DNA of 64,000 nucleotides from Oceanospirillaceae bacterium (GCA_002723385.1 PBNY01000088.1:1-64000), one strand, 5' to 3'. Shown: positions 19,337 through 28,790, counted from the stretch's first letter. Numbers and translations are program-made. Notes: a model not told the origin generated them from the sequence alone.

Positions 19337-19393
19337 TGTTACCTGAAGGTGTTACGCCGGGTAGCGCACGGTGGGGTGTCCGGTAACGTAACA
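19337..19393. promoter_or_regulatory. Activator-binding cluster (probable CbrB sites) for the short sRNA
   Basis: TGTTACC (19337-19343), TGTTACG (19350-19356), GGTAACG (19382-19388) and CGTAACA (19387-19393) form two inverted pairs, 95-150 bases upstream of the -24 element. The heptamers are the same as in the cluster serving the long sRNA, suggesting common control by CbrB. Confidence 0.7.
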
Positions 19394-19543
19394 GGAGCGA
19401 CATACTTTGGATGGAGAGGCTTAGTTCCGAAGTCGTGCCAGAAATTGCGCTGTCAGCTGTAAAAAGTACAGAGCGCTGAAACAGTATGGGTTAACAAGAG
19501 GAACGACCGGGGCAGGGCACCCCGAGGAGAATGTCCGGCGTGA

Positions 19544-20950
19544 TTATTTCTTCTTGCTGCGGGGAATGCCCAAACGCTGTCGACGTTCCCACAGGCTCTT
19601 GCGCGAAATGCCCAGCTTTCGTGCCAGCTCGGTTTCCGTCATCTTGCTCTCGTTTTCCAGCACAAAGTGTACAAAGTAATCGTCCAGCGACAGATCTCCG
19701 TGATGTTCTTCAGGGCTATCTCGTGGCGGCTCAACCGGTGTACGTTCAATCAGATTTTCGCGCATGGCCGGATTCAGGTAGCGATCCGGTGATAAGTCGA
19801 TACCCAGCAGTTCAGCGTTGATCGTGTCGTCGTCGGAAAGAATGACTGCGCGTTCTACCGCATTTTCCAGTTCCCGGACGTTACCCGGCCACTGGTAAGA
19901 GCGAATGGCGTTGATGGCGTTCTGATCAAACCGCATATTGGGCTGAGCCATTTTCTCGCTGCTGCGTTTGAGCATGAATTCAGCGATTTCAATCACGTCG
20001 TCACCACGTTCACGCAGTGGTGGCAAACGCAGTTCTACCACGTTCAGACGGTAATAGAGGTCTTCACGGAAATCGCCCGTCGCCGCCAGCTCCTTGAGGT
20101 TCCGGTGTGTGGCAGCCACCAGCCGCACATCCACCCGGGTGCTGGTGACCGACCCGACCCGGCGGATTTCACCTTCCTGAAGGACGCGCAGCAGACGCGC
20201 CTGGGCTTCTAACGGCAGTTCGCCAATCTCATCCAGAAACAGAGTACCGCCGTCGGCTGCTTCAACAAGCCCCTGACGCTGTGTTGCTGCACCGGTGAAC
20301 GCCCCCTTTTCGTGACCAAACAGTTCTGATTCCAGCAGGGTTTCCGGGATGGCAGCGCAGTTGACCGAAATCAGCTGGGCATCCACGCGACGGCTTTGCT
20401 GATGAATTGAACGGGCGATGAGTTCCTTGCCGGTGCCCGATTCACCCAGAATCAATACCGTGGCGTCCGTGGGAGAGACCTTGCTGACTTTCTTGAACAG
20501 CAACTGCATGGTATCGCAGCTGCCAATAATGCCTGTGGGGGTCGTGGTTGAGGTCGGCGCCTCTGCTACGGGCTCGGCCGCTGGTGCTGTTTCCCGTACC
20601 TGACGGGCTTCAGCCAGAATGGTTTTGACGGCTGTGATCAGCTCTTCGTGGTCGAACGGTTTGGCGATGTAATCCACTGCGCCCATCTTCATGGCGTCAA
20701 CAGCAGAGCGCAGGCTGGCGTAGCTGGTCATGATCAGCACCGGTGTGTTCCCGGCATCGGCAATCAGGTCTGTGCCCAGACCACCTGGCAAGCGCAGGTC
20801 GGTGATGATCAGATCATAGTCGGCCATGTTGCGGCTTTTGGCATCGTCGATGTTGTCGACGTCGTCGATCTCGAAGTGATGGCGTTGCAGCAGTCGACGA
20901 ATGGACTGACGAATAATGGCTTCATCTTCTACGACGAGGATGCGACTCAT
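19544..20950 (-). CDS. cbrB: Sigma-54-dependent response regulator CbrB
   Basis: A 468-residue NtrC-type activator. The receiver domain is residues 1-115 (phosphoacceptor Asp in DLIITDLRLPGG). The central AAA+ domain has Walker A ILGESGTGKELIARSIH, the sigma-54-contact loop GAFTGA, and DGGTLFLDEIGELP. The C-terminus is a Fis-type helix-turn-helix (TETELARKLGISRKSLWERRQRLG). Its start overlaps cbrA by 4 bases. Position between cbrA and pcnB, and two sigma-54 sRNA promoters directly downstream, identify it as CbrB, which controls carbon/nitrogen utilisation via CrcZ RNAs. Confidence 0.93.
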   Translation of the reverse strand: MSRILVVEDEAIIRQSIRRLLQRHHFEIDDVDNIDDAKSRNMADYDLIITDLRLPGGLGTDLIADAGNTPVLIMTSYASLRSAVDAMKMGAVDYIAKPFDHEELITAVKTILAEARQVRETAPAAEPVAEAPTSTTTPTGIIGSCDTMQLLFKKVSKVSPTDATVLILGESGTGKELIARSIHQQSRRVDAQLISVNCAAIPETLLESELFGHEKGAFTGAATQRQGLVEAADGGTLFLDEIGELPLEAQARLLRVLQEGEIRRVGSVTSTRVDVRLVAATHRNLKELAATGDFREDLYYRLNVVELRLPPLRERGDDVIEIAEFMLKRSSEKMAQPNMRFDQNAINAIRSYQWPGNVRELENAVERAVILSDDDTINAELLGIDLSPDRYLNPAMRENLIERTPVEPPRDSPEEHHGDLSLDDYFVHFVLENESKMTETELARKLGISRKSLWERRQRLGIPRSKKK

Positions 20951-23883
20951 GATAGCTGTTCCGTTCTCAATTCCGGCAAATAGCGTGGCAGGCTGACTTT
21001 AACACAGGTGCCTCCACTCTCGTTGACCGGGCTTTGAATATGAATCTGGCCGTAGTGTTCTTCTACGATGCTATAGACCAGTGCCAGCCCGAGACCGGTA
21101 CCCGTGCCGACTTCCTTGGTGGTGAAGAAGGGTTCAAAGATCTGATCCTGAACATCCTTCGGAATGCCGTGCCCCTGATCGATGACATAAACAGACACCT
21201 GATGATCGTCCGATTCTGATGTCACCCGGATGCTATCACCGGGCTGACTGGCGTCCCGTGCGTTGCCCAGCAAATTCACGAACACCTGCACCAGACGCTG
21301 GGAGTCACCGATGATGTGTAACTCCGCCAGACACTCGTTCAGGTAGTGAATGTCCTGGCTGCGTTTGCTCAGTCGCAGCAGCTGCATGGCGTCTTCCACA
21401 CACTGGCGAATGGCCACTTCTTCATGCTCGGTTGAGTGGTTACCGGCGTGGGAGAAGTTCATTAACGATTGCAAAATCCGGCTGACGCGACGCGTCTGCT
21501 CCTGAATCTGGTCGGCCATGTCCCGCAGCTCCGGGTCTTCCGATTCGTAGCGGATGGTCTGGGCCAGACAGTCAATGCCAGTGATCGGATTCCCGATTTC
21601 GTGCGCCACACCAGCGGCCAGTCGGCCTATCGAAGCCAGCCGTTCGCTGTGGATCAGTTCGCGTTCCAGCAGCTGGGTGTCGGTCTGGTCTTCGATCAGG
21701 ATCACCAGCCCGGTGCGTTCATCTTCCTGATGGCTGGATGCAAATCCCTGAATCGGTGATTTGTGCAGGTTGTACCAGCGCGGACGACCATCCATATCAA
21801 TGCGTTTTTTGTACTCGTGCTGGGCGTCGGATTCGGAGAAGCGAGTGAACAGCTCATTCCAGGGCGACGGCAGTTCCTGCACCAGCGTGCCGGTGACCTG
21901 ATCGCTATCGATGTGCGTCAGTTCTTCCAACGCCCGGTTCCAGAGCAGGATTTCACCATCTTCCGCCAACGAACAGGCACCAATGGGCAGACGCTCCAGC
22001 GTTTGACGATGATAGCGGCGCAGCTGATCCAGTTCGCCAGCCAGACCGGACAATCGGTCATGAAAGCCTTCAAGACGTTGTTCGATCAGATAAATATCGC
22101 TGCTGAGTTCGACGCCATCCTGTAACGGCAGGAAATTGTGGATAACGTCATTGGCGACGGTGGAACCCAGTAGCTCGGACAGATTGGCCTCCAGCTTGAG
22201 GCGCATACGGCGCAACTCGTGCGGACGGTCTTCGTAGCATGGCAAGCCCAGTTCTTTCAGTGCGCGGGTGACTTCAAGCTCTGCCATATAACGACCCAAC
22301 GGGCGGCTCAACGCCAGAATGGCATCGTTGGAGTTTTCTGCCACCAGTGGGCGCATGCTCGGACGACGGGCCGCAGCGGCACAGGCTTCTGCCGCATCGG
22401 TTTCCGATTCCTGGGGCGGAAACAACAAACTCAGAGCGAAGAAAATAAGGGCATTCACCACGAAACTGAGAATCGCCACGATGTGCCAGTCCGATTCGTC
22501 CGGAATCGGAATTGCGCTGATCTGTGCCAGTTCCGGAAAGGACCAGGGCAACAAAATGCCGAGAAACCAGATCGCCATACCGATGCCGAATCCGGTGATA
22601 AAACCCATATGGCTGGAGCCGGGCCAATACAACAGCCCCAGTACCCCTGGCAGGAATTGCATTGCCACAATACAGGCAAGAATACCCAGATGGTTCAGGG
22701 TTAAATGGTCACCCGTCAGGGAATAGAAACCGAATGCCAGCGACAGAATCAGCGCGATCATGCCGCGTCGCCCCCACAGTAACCAGCCGTAGAAATCCTG
22801 GGTTGGCCCCGGCTTGTTGATCGGGAACAGCAGGTGATTCACCGTCATGGTGGCGGTGGCCAGTGTGATCTGAATGCTGACACCGGTTGCTGCTGCGACC
22901 CCACCAAGGAAGATCAGCAGCGGCAAGGCCGACCAGCTGTGTCGAGTCCCCAACTCCAGGGCGAAGTACTCCACCGGGCCAGTGAGCTGCATGGTTTCGC
23001 TGGCCCATAACAACGGCGGAATCGTGATACTGAGCAGGAACAGAATGAGCGGGAAGCCCCAGCTTGCCAGTCGCAAGGCCCGGTTACTGACGTTCTCGGT
23101 GAAGGTAATGTGGAAGGTATGCGGCATGGTGATCGCAATGGCTACACACATAATCAGCAGCGTGAGCCAGGGGCCGCCGGGCGGAGACAGGGGGCGGTCC
23201 ATCAACTGACCGTGAATGGCGGTCCAGGATTCTCCCAGTGTTTCCAGCTCGGGAATCACATCAATAAACAGAATGATGGATGTGACCAGAACGGCAGACA
23301 GCTTGAAGACGGTTTCCAGCGCCAGCGCAAATACCAACCCTTCGTGATTCTCTCGTGGCGTCATCTCCTTGGCACCAAACAGAATCGTCAGCATCAACAT
23401 CACCAGTGCGAACCCCAGCGCCAGTACCCACAAGGGCCAGCCCGGACTGAGAATGTTCATGGTGTCAGCGACCGCCTTGAGCTGCAGCGACAATAAAGGT
23501 ACTACCACGGCAATCATGCCCAGCGTCACCAGTGGGCCGACGATTCGGGCGCGGTATCGGAACGCCATCATGTCGGCCAGCGAATTGAGCTGGTACATGC
23601 GGGTAATGTGAAGGATTGGCCGCAGCAGCGCCGAGGTCAGCAGGAAGGCACCACCGAGCCCGAGAAAGTAGGCCAAATAGCCAAATCCGTACAAATCCGC
23701 CAGGGCCACCGTGCCGTAATAGCCCCAGGCGCTCGAATAGACACCCAGAGAAAACAGGTAGGTAATGGGTTGCTGAACCCAGCTGCGGGGAATCCAGCCG
23801 CGTTCAACGGCGTAAGCGGAAAAATACAGCAGTGCCAGATACGAAATCAGGATCAGGCACAACAGACTGAGGCTAAAGGTCAT
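20947..23883 (-). CDS. cbrA: Sensor histidine kinase CbrA with SLC5 transporter-like domain
   Basis: A 978-residue membrane sensor. The first half (about residues 1-490) is a multi-spanning sodium:solute-symporter-like (SLC5) domain (YLFSLGVYSSAWGYYGTVA, ADMMAFRYRARIVG). It is followed by a linker, a PAS-like region (LPIGACSLAEDGEILLWNRALEEL), the dimerisation/phosphoacceptor motif AAGVAHEIGNPITGID near residue 760, and an HATPase domain with VFVNLLGNARDAS, DQGHGIP and GTGLGLALVYSIV. This architecture is that of CbrA, which in Pseudomonas senses or transports histidine. It is coupled to cbrB by a 4-base overlap. Confidence 0.93.
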   Translation of the reverse strand: MTFSLSLLCLILISYLALLYFSAYAVERGWIPRSWVQQPITYLFSLGVYSSAWGYYGTVALADLYGFGYLAYFLGLGGAFLLTSALLRPILHITRMYQLNSLADMMAFRYRARIVGPLVTLGMIAVVVPLLSLQLKAVADTMNILSPGWPLWVLALGFALVMLMLTILFGAKEMTPRENHEGLVFALALETVFKLSAVLVTSIILFIDVIPELETLGESWTAIHGQLMDRPLSPPGGPWLTLLIMCVAIAITMPHTFHITFTENVSNRALRLASWGFPLILFLLSITIPPLLWASETMQLTGPVEYFALELGTRHSWSALPLLIFLGGVAAATGVSIQITLATATMTVNHLLFPINKPGPTQDFYGWLLWGRRGMIALILSLAFGFYSLTGDHLTLNHLGILACIVAMQFLPGVLGLLYWPGSSHMGFITGFGIGMAIWFLGILLPWSFPELAQISAIPIPDESDWHIVAILSFVVNALIFFALSLLFPPQESETDAAEACAAAARRPSMRPLVAENSNDAILALSRPLGRYMAELEVTRALKELGLPCYEDRPHELRRMRLKLEANLSELLGSTVANDVIHNFLPLQDGVELSSDIYLIEQRLEGFHDRLSGLAGELDQLRRYHRQTLERLPIGACSLAEDGEILLWNRALEELTHIDSDQVTGTLVQELPSPWNELFTRFSESDAQHEYKKRIDMDGRPRWYNLHKSPIQGFASSHQEDERTGLVILIEDQTDTQLLERELIHSERLASIGRLAAGVAHEIGNPITGIDCLAQTIRYESEDPELRDMADQIQEQTRRVSRILQSLMNFSHAGNHSTEHEEVAIRQCVEDAMQLLRLSKRSQDIHYLNECLAELHIIGDSQRLVQVFVNLLGNARDASQPGDSIRVTSESDDHQVSVYVIDQGHGIPKDVQDQIFEPFFTTKEVGTGTGLGLALVYSIVEEHYGQIHIQSPVNESGGTCVKVSLPRYLPELRTEQLS

Positions 23884-24037
23884 CTAACGGACTGTTCCGG
23901 AGTGAGGCGGCGTGGCGGTTCACGCCAACAGAAAACGGCGATAGCCTACCACAGCCGGGATGACAGGTTCGCAAACATTGTTAATCCGGTCACGGTTAGT
24001 GTGGGTATGTCAATGGAACGCAGCTCAGGAGCCATCG

Positions 24038-24937
24038 ATGAAACAGCAACGCCAGCTTTACGAACGTCAACGTCTGAATCGGGTGATCGACTACATCTAC
24101 CTGCATCTGGATGAACCGCTGGACCTCAATCGTCTCGCCGAGGTGGCGTGTTTGTCGCCTTACCACTGGCATCGGGTGTATCGCGGTCTGGCAGGCGAGA
24201 GTCTGGCGACGACGGTTCGTCGATTGCGGCTGCATCGGGCGGCGGGGGAGTTGTTGTATTCCGAACGCAACATTGCCGATATCGCAAAGCGTTGCGGTTA
24301 TCCACAGGTGCCGTCGTTCAGTCGCGCATTTGCGGAAGAATACGGTGAGCCTCCCGGCCGGTTTCGGGAAACCGGGCACGATCGCTATTCCATGTCTCCA
24401 GCCGATCCATTGACGCATTTTTCTTCTGTTACATCCTCCGACCCACACTCAGGAGCAGAGACCATGCATGACGTCAGTATTGAAACGCTGGAACCGGTTG
24501 AACTGATTGGCGTGAGCCATGCCGGTGATTATATGAATATCGGACAGTCGTTCGATAAACTTTATGGCTGGTTGGGACAAAACCAGCTGTTCGGCCCCGA
24601 ACTGCGAGGCATCGGCGTCTATCTGGACGACCCCGAAGTGGTGCCCGCTGAGAAGCTACGCTCAATGGCGGCGGTGACTTCACCGGACATGGCCGGTTGG
24701 CCAGAGAGCACGATGGAACGTATGACACTTTCTGGTGGTGACTACGCCGTACTGATGCACAAGGGCCCCTACGCGGAATTGCATCAGGCGTACCTGTGGT
24801 TCTATTCACAATGGTTGCCCCAGTCGGGCCGCCAGCCTGCGGATGCGCCTCCCTTCGAGGAGTATCTGAATAACCCCCGTGAAGTGGCTCCTGCTGAGCT
24901 GTTGACCCGGATTTGTATTCCATTGGTGGCTGTCTGA
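24038..24937 (+). CDS. AraC family regulator with GyrI-like effector domain
   Basis: A 299-residue protein. ATG 24038 is chosen because CAGGAG precedes it at good distance; an upstream Met at 23960 is less likely. Residues 8-110 contain two helix-turn-helix motifs of AraC type (LDLNRLAEVACLSPYHWHRVYRGL and NIADIAKRCGYPQVPSFSRAFAEEYG). Residues 140-299 form a GyrI/Rob-like effector-binding domain (IETLEPVELIGVSHAGDY... ending LLTRICIPLV). It is inserted, on the opposite strand, between cbrA and gluQ and converges on gluQ with only 15 bases between stop codons. Ligand unknown. Confidence 0.88.
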   Translation: MKQQRQLYERQRLNRVIDYIYLHLDEPLDLNRLAEVACLSPYHWHRVYRGLAGESLATTVRRLRLHRAAGELLYSERNIADIAKRCGYPQVPSFSRAFAEEYGEPPGRFRETGHDRYSMSPADPLTHFSSVTSSDPHSGAETMHDVSIETLEPVELIGVSHAGDYMNIGQSFDKLYGWLGQNQLFGPELRGIGVYLDDPEVVPAEKLRSMAAVTSPDMAGWPESTMERMTLSGGDYAVLMHKGPYAELHQAYLWFYSQWLPQSGRQPADAPPFEEYLNNPREVAPAELLTRICIPLVAV

Positions 24938-24952
24938 GTCGCTGGACTATGA

Positions 24953-25858
24953 TCAGTCGCGCTGATAGCCCATCGGAGCAGGCGCTTCTGTCTGGCTTTT
25001 GAGTGCGTCAATGTTCCAGTGGGCGATCGCCCACTGCAGCAGTTCGTCAACAGAAGCATTCTGTAGTTCAGAAGGTGGCGACTGCTGCAGCCAGTCCAGA
25101 GCGATCCACAAGGTTTTTGCCGGTTGTGTTCCATCCAGTGCCAGCGCCAGATTTTGTTTGCTCAGTTTCTGGCCGTTCTGCTCCACCGCGACCGGAATAT
25201 GGGCGTACAGGGGCGTGGTAAATCCCAATGCTCGCTGCAACTGGATCTGACGCGGAGTGGAGTCGATCAGATCAATGCCACGCACCACATGGGTGATGCC
25301 CTGATCGGCGTCGTCCGTCACCACAGCCAGCTGATACGACCAGAGCGCATCGCGACGGCGAATGACAAAGTCGTCGAATTCGCGCTGATCCGTTGGGCAA
25401 TAACGCCCCTGAAGGCGATCATGAAATGCATGGGGCTGATGGTCACTGAGAAATCGGAAGGCGTTGGTTTGCCCCGGCGTGGGGCTGCATTTGCCCTGAT
25501 GAGGCAGGCCAGCCAGCTGTTTGCGTGAACAGGTGCAGGGAAAGGCCTGATCCTGATCGATCAGGTGTTCGAGAATCGCCTGATAGGCGTCGCCGCGCTG
25601 GCTTTGATAGCGGACTTCACCATCCCAATGTAATCCGAATTGATCCAGTGTACGCAGAAAATGCTCAACAGCCGTGGGGTCTTCGCGTGGTGGATCGAGG
25701 TCTTCGATGCGCAGTAGCCAGGTGCCATGATGACGACGAGCATCAAGGTAACTGGCGAGGGCCGCCAGCAGCGAGCCAAAATGCAGGGGGCCGGTCGGAG
25801 AGGGCGCAAAACGACCGCAGTACGCCGGAGTGTGAGGAGAGTCTGGGGCGCAGGACAT
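24953..25858 (-). CDS. gluQ: Glutamyl-Q tRNA(Asp) synthetase
   Basis: About 301 residues from ATG 25858 (25867 also possible). It attaches glutamate to queuosine in the anticodon of tRNA(Asp). The class I synthetase motif GRFAPSPTGPLHFGSLLAAL is at the N-terminus, RIEDLDPPRE follows, CTCSRKQL belongs to the zinc-binding region, and QKLSKQN is the KMSKS equivalent. The anticodon-binding C-terminal domain of GluRS is absent, as expected for GluQRS. It is downstream of dksA with a hairpin between them, the common dksA-gluQ arrangement. Confidence 0.94.
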   Translation of the reverse strand: MSCAPDSPHTPAYCGRFAPSPTGPLHFGSLLAALASYLDARRHHGTWLLRIEDLDPPREDPTAVEHFLRTLDQFGLHWDGEVRYQSQRGDAYQAILEHLIDQDQAFPCTCSRKQLAGLPHQGKCSPTPGQTNAFRFLSDHQPHAFHDRLQGRYCPTDQREFDDFVIRRRDALWSYQLAVVTDDADQGITHVVRGIDLIDSTPRQIQLQRALGFTTPLYAHIPVAVEQNGQKLSKQNLALALDGTQPAKTLWIALDWLQQSPPSELQNASVDELLQWAIAHWNIDALKSQTEAPAPMGYQRD

Positions 25859-25888
25859 GAAGCTCATACCCGACAAAATACAGAATCG

Positions 25889-25925
25889 GCAAAACAGAAC
25901 ACCGGCAAACGAGGCTGCCGGTGTA
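25889..25925 (-). terminator. Terminator/attenuator between dksA and gluQ
   Basis: On the minus strand ACACCGGCA and TGCCGGTGT form a perfect 9-bp stem with an 8-base loop, followed by TCTGTTTTG. It is 7 bases after the dksA stop and probably reduces read-through into gluQ. Confidence 0.7.
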
Positions 25926-25931
25926 ACCGGG

Positions 25932-26366
25932 TTAGACGCCCAGCTGCTTTTCCTTGATTTCGGCCAGTGTTTTACAGTCGATACACAGATCGGCTGTTGG
26001 ACGGGCTTCCAGACGACGAATACCGATTTCAATACCGCAGGCTTTGCAGTAGCCGTAATCACCGGATTCGATCAGATCCAGAGTCTTGTCGATTTTCTTG
26101 ATCAACTTACGCTCGCGGTCACGAGTACGCAGTTCCAGGTTGAACTCTTCTTCCTGACTGGCGCGATCGTTTGGGTCGGCGTAGTTGTTCAGGTCAGTTT
26201 GCATATGCTCTTTGGTGCGATCAACCTCTTCCATCAGTTCCTGTTTCCACTGATGCAGGATTTTGGAGAAGTGCTCCAGCTGCTCATCGCACATGTACTC
26301 TTCGCCATCCGCAGGCTGATACGGCTTGAAGTCTGAAAGAGCAAATTCTTTATTTTCATTTGGCAT
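25932..26366 (-). CDS. dksA: RNA polymerase-binding transcription factor DksA
   Basis: A 144-residue protein that acts with ppGpp on RNA polymerase. ATG 26366 (MPNENKEFALSDF) has GAGG upstream; a longer open frame to 26423 is not DksA-like. The coiled-coil tip carries the functional D-x2-D-x-A motif (DPNDRA), and the C-terminal zinc finger is C-x2-C-x17-C-x2-C (CKACG ... CIDC), so this is the canonical four-Cys form. It heads the dksA-gluQ pair. Confidence 0.97.
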   Translation of the reverse strand: MPNENKEFALSDFKPYQPADGEEYMCDEQLEHFSKILHQWKQELMEEVDRTKEHMQTDLNNYADPNDRASQEEEFNLELRTRDRERKLIKKIDKTLDLIESGDYGYCKACGIEIGIRRLEARPTADLCIDCKTLAEIKEKQLGV

Positions 26367-26868
26367 GATGTGCTGCCTCACCTGGTTAACGGATTCAAAC
26401 AACCGGGCTGATTGTATTTGCATACAGTAATCCGGTTCCGCTATCGCCTGGATTTAGCAAACTGTTGGTATGCCGCAATCCCTTCCGGGTGGCGACAAAA
26501 TAACCAACGGGCGACAGAGAGGCGGGGAAACTATCAGATTACGGATCGCGAGCCAACTGTTTCCTGACCGGAATGTATACACAGCGAATTGAGGGCTCAA
26601 AGGCTGTTTTGATGTCATTCATGGATCGCGCCTCAGATCATTTAGCATAGCAAACTCCCGGGGTTTGGCCGGAAGCTGCTGTGTATCACCCGTTCGAAGG
26701 GGGCTGAAACAATGGAAATCACTCAGTTAAACGGGAATGGAAGTGCCCGGCTTTGGCATTCTGGCTGATGTGACAAGTGTGGCAAAATGCCCGGCTTTGT
26801 ATCTTTGAAATTCATGGATGGCGGCTGGCTCCTTTGTCAGCGACCAACTGATTGACTGGGGAACACAT
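26367..26868. other. Intergenic region between divergent dksA and aminotransferase genes
   Basis: About 500 bases with no convincing gene. It must hold the divergent dksA and aminotransferase promoters, but no strong -35/-10 pair could be picked with confidence. A 12-bp direct repeat TGCCCGGCTTTG occurs at 26744-26755 and 26788-26799, 44 bases apart and upstream of the aminotransferase; its role is unknown. Confidence 0.5.
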
Positions 26869-28041
26869 ATGGCAAACCCGACTTTTGCATCCGATCGCGC
26901 CGACGCGGTGAAACCGTTTCAGGTGATGGCGCTGCTGTCCGAGGCGCAACAGCGTCAGGCGAATGGCCAGGATGTGATACATCTGGAAGTGGGGGAGCCG
27001 GATTTTCCGACACCGGAACCCATGATCGAAGCCGGTATGCAGGCACTGCGTGAGCGTAAAACCCGCTACACACCGGCGCTGGGTATGCCTGAATTGCGAG
27101 AACGTATTGCCCGCTATTATGAAGAAGGATTTGGTGTTTCGCTGTCACCCAGGCGTATCGCTTTGGCCCCCGGTGCCTCGGGAGCCTTGCTGCTATTGAC
27201 CGCTGCCCGGCTGAATCCTCAGGACCAGCTGATGCTGGCCGATCCGGGCTATCCCTGTAATCGCTATTTTGCACGGGTGTTTGAAGCGCACGGTCAGCTG
27301 GTGCCTTGCAGTGCCGAGCAAGCCTGGCAGCTGACACCCGACGATCTTCGTACCCAGTGGGCCGAGACCACCAAAGCCGTTCTGGTGGCGAGTCCAGCGA
27401 ATCCAACCGGGACGGTGCTGACGGCGGCACAACTGACCGCGCTGCATCAGCAAACCAGGCAACTGGGCGGTGAACTCTGGGTGGACGAAATCTATCAGGG
27501 GCTGAATTATTCCTCGGAGGCACACACCGTTTTATCCGTGGCGGACGATGCCGTGGTGTTAAACAGTTTTTCAAAATACTTCGGCATGACTGGCTGGCGT
27601 TTGGGTTGGGCGGTGATCCCCGAAGGTTGGGAAAGTGCGTTTGAGCGTCTGGCACAAAACCTGTTTCTGGCACCGTCGACACCGGCCCAGCACGCCGCCA
27701 TGGTGGCCTTTGAACCGGACACTCTGGCCATTCTGGAACAGCGTCGTGAGATTCTGCGTCAGCGCCGCGATTATCTGGTGCCTGCGTTGCGTGAGCTGGG
27801 TTTTGGGGTGCCGGTATCGCCCGACGGCGGCTTATACGTGTATGCCGATGCCAGTCGCTTCACCAGTGACAGTCTGGCGTTCTGCCTGCAAGCTCTGGAA
27901 GAAACCGACGTTGCCTTTACTCCCGGACTGGATTTTGGCGACTATCTGGCCAATACCCACGTGCGTTTTGCCTTTACCGAGGAACTGCCACGACTGGAGC
28001 AGGCCATCGAACGTCTGTCAGCCTGGTTGCCACGCCTGTGA
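26869..28041 (+). CDS. Pyridoxal-phosphate aminotransferase, class I/II
   Basis: A 390-residue fold-type I aminotransferase. The start at 26869 has GGGGAA upstream; the frame is open to 26818. The substrate/cofactor motifs are LEVGEPDFPTPEPM, SPANPTGTVLT, DEIYQGLNY, and the PLP lysine in NSFSKYFGMTGWRLGW (Lys about residue 233). The late FAFTEELPRLEQAIERL provides the conserved Arg region. Relatives are annotated as aspartate, alanine or valine-pyruvate aminotransferases, so the exact substrate is open. The stop codon overlaps the GTG start of sfsA. Confidence 0.9.
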   Translation: MANPTFASDRADAVKPFQVMALLSEAQQRQANGQDVIHLEVGEPDFPTPEPMIEAGMQALRERKTRYTPALGMPELRERIARYYEEGFGVSLSPRRIALAPGASGALLLLTAARLNPQDQLMLADPGYPCNRYFARVFEAHGQLVPCSAEQAWQLTPDDLRTQWAETTKAVLVASPANPTGTVLTAAQLTALHQQTRQLGGELWVDEIYQGLNYSSEAHTVLSVADDAVVLNSFSKYFGMTGWRLGWAVIPEGWESAFERLAQNLFLAPSTPAQHAAMVAFEPDTLAILEQRREILRQRRDYLVPALRELGFGVPVSPDGGLYVYADASRFTSDSLAFCLQALEETDVAFTPGLDFGDYLANTHVRFAFTEELPRLEQAIERLSAWLPRL

Positions 28042-28790
28042 AATACCAGCCTGAACTGATTCGCGGCACCCTGATCCGCCGCTACAAACGTTTTCTGGCC
28101 GATATCGAGTTGGAAGACGGCTCTGAAATTACCGCTCATTGCCCCAACACGGGGGCCATGACCGCGTGTGCCGATCCCGGCAGCCCGGTGTGGCTGTGGG
28201 ATAGCCAGAATCCGAAGCGCAAATACCGCCACAGTTGGGAGTGGACAACCGTCCAGCAGCGTTATCGTGCCTGTGTGAACACCGCTCGCGCCAATCAACT
28301 GGTGGCTGAAGCGCTGGAATCCAGAAACCTCATGGGCATCAGCGGTTATCAGGTGGTTGAGCGGGAACCCCGAGTTGAAGACGGGCGACTGGACTTTTTG
28401 TTACGCGTCAGTAGTGATGAGAGTGAAGAGACCGAAGAGAGCCAGGCCCCTCTTCATTATATAGAGGTGAAATCCGTCACCTTGCCTCTGGCAGATCAGG
28501 AAGGCATTGCAGCCTTCCCGGACGCCGTTACCGCACGCGGCCTGAAACACCTGCTGCGTTTGCAGGCCCTGGCTGCTGAGGGCCATCAGGCGACGTTACT
28601 GTTTTGTGTAGCGCTGGAAGGCATCCGGGAAGTCCGACCGGCGTGGCATATCGACCCGGCCTACGCTGAAGGTCTGCAGCAGGCCGTTGCTGCCGGTGTT
28701 CAGGTACGCGCCTACGGTGTCGCTTTCTCCGACAACGGCATGACACTCAATGGCGCGGAACCGCTGACGGTCAGGATTGATCCAGTTTGA
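28038..28790 (+). CDS. sfsA: DNA/RNA nuclease SfsA
   Basis: A 250-residue protein named for sugar fermentation stimulation. The GTG start overlaps the aminotransferase stop (GTGA), so the two are coupled. The N-terminal OB-like part has LIRRYKRFLADIEL and HCPNTGAMTACADPG; the nuclease core has LDFLL ... HYIEVKSVTLP (PD-(D/E)XK type with E-V-K) and FPDAVTARGLKHLL. The length is slightly above the usual 230-240 because of an acidic insertion (DESEETEESQA) in the middle. Its end overlaps the converging Rieske gene by 20 bases. dksA, an aminotransferase and sfsA are neighbours in other gammaproteobacteria too. Confidence 0.94.
   Translation: MKYQPELIRGTLIRRYKRFLADIELEDGSEITAHCPNTGAMTACADPGSPVWLWDSQNPKRKYRHSWEWTTVQQRYRACVNTARANQLVAEALESRNLMGISGYQVVEREPRVEDGRLDFLLRVSSDESEETEESQAPLHYIEVKSVTLPLADQEGIAAFPDAVTARGLKHLLRLQALAAEGHQATLLFCVALEGIREVRPAWHIDPAYAEGLQQAVAAGVQVRAYGVAFSDNGMTLNGAEPLTVRIDPV

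Noticed and set aside
26744-26799. 12-bp direct repeat TGCCCGGCTTTG upstream of the aminotransferase as an operator
   Set aside because: No dyad symmetry and no regulator nearby; two copies alone are weak evidence.
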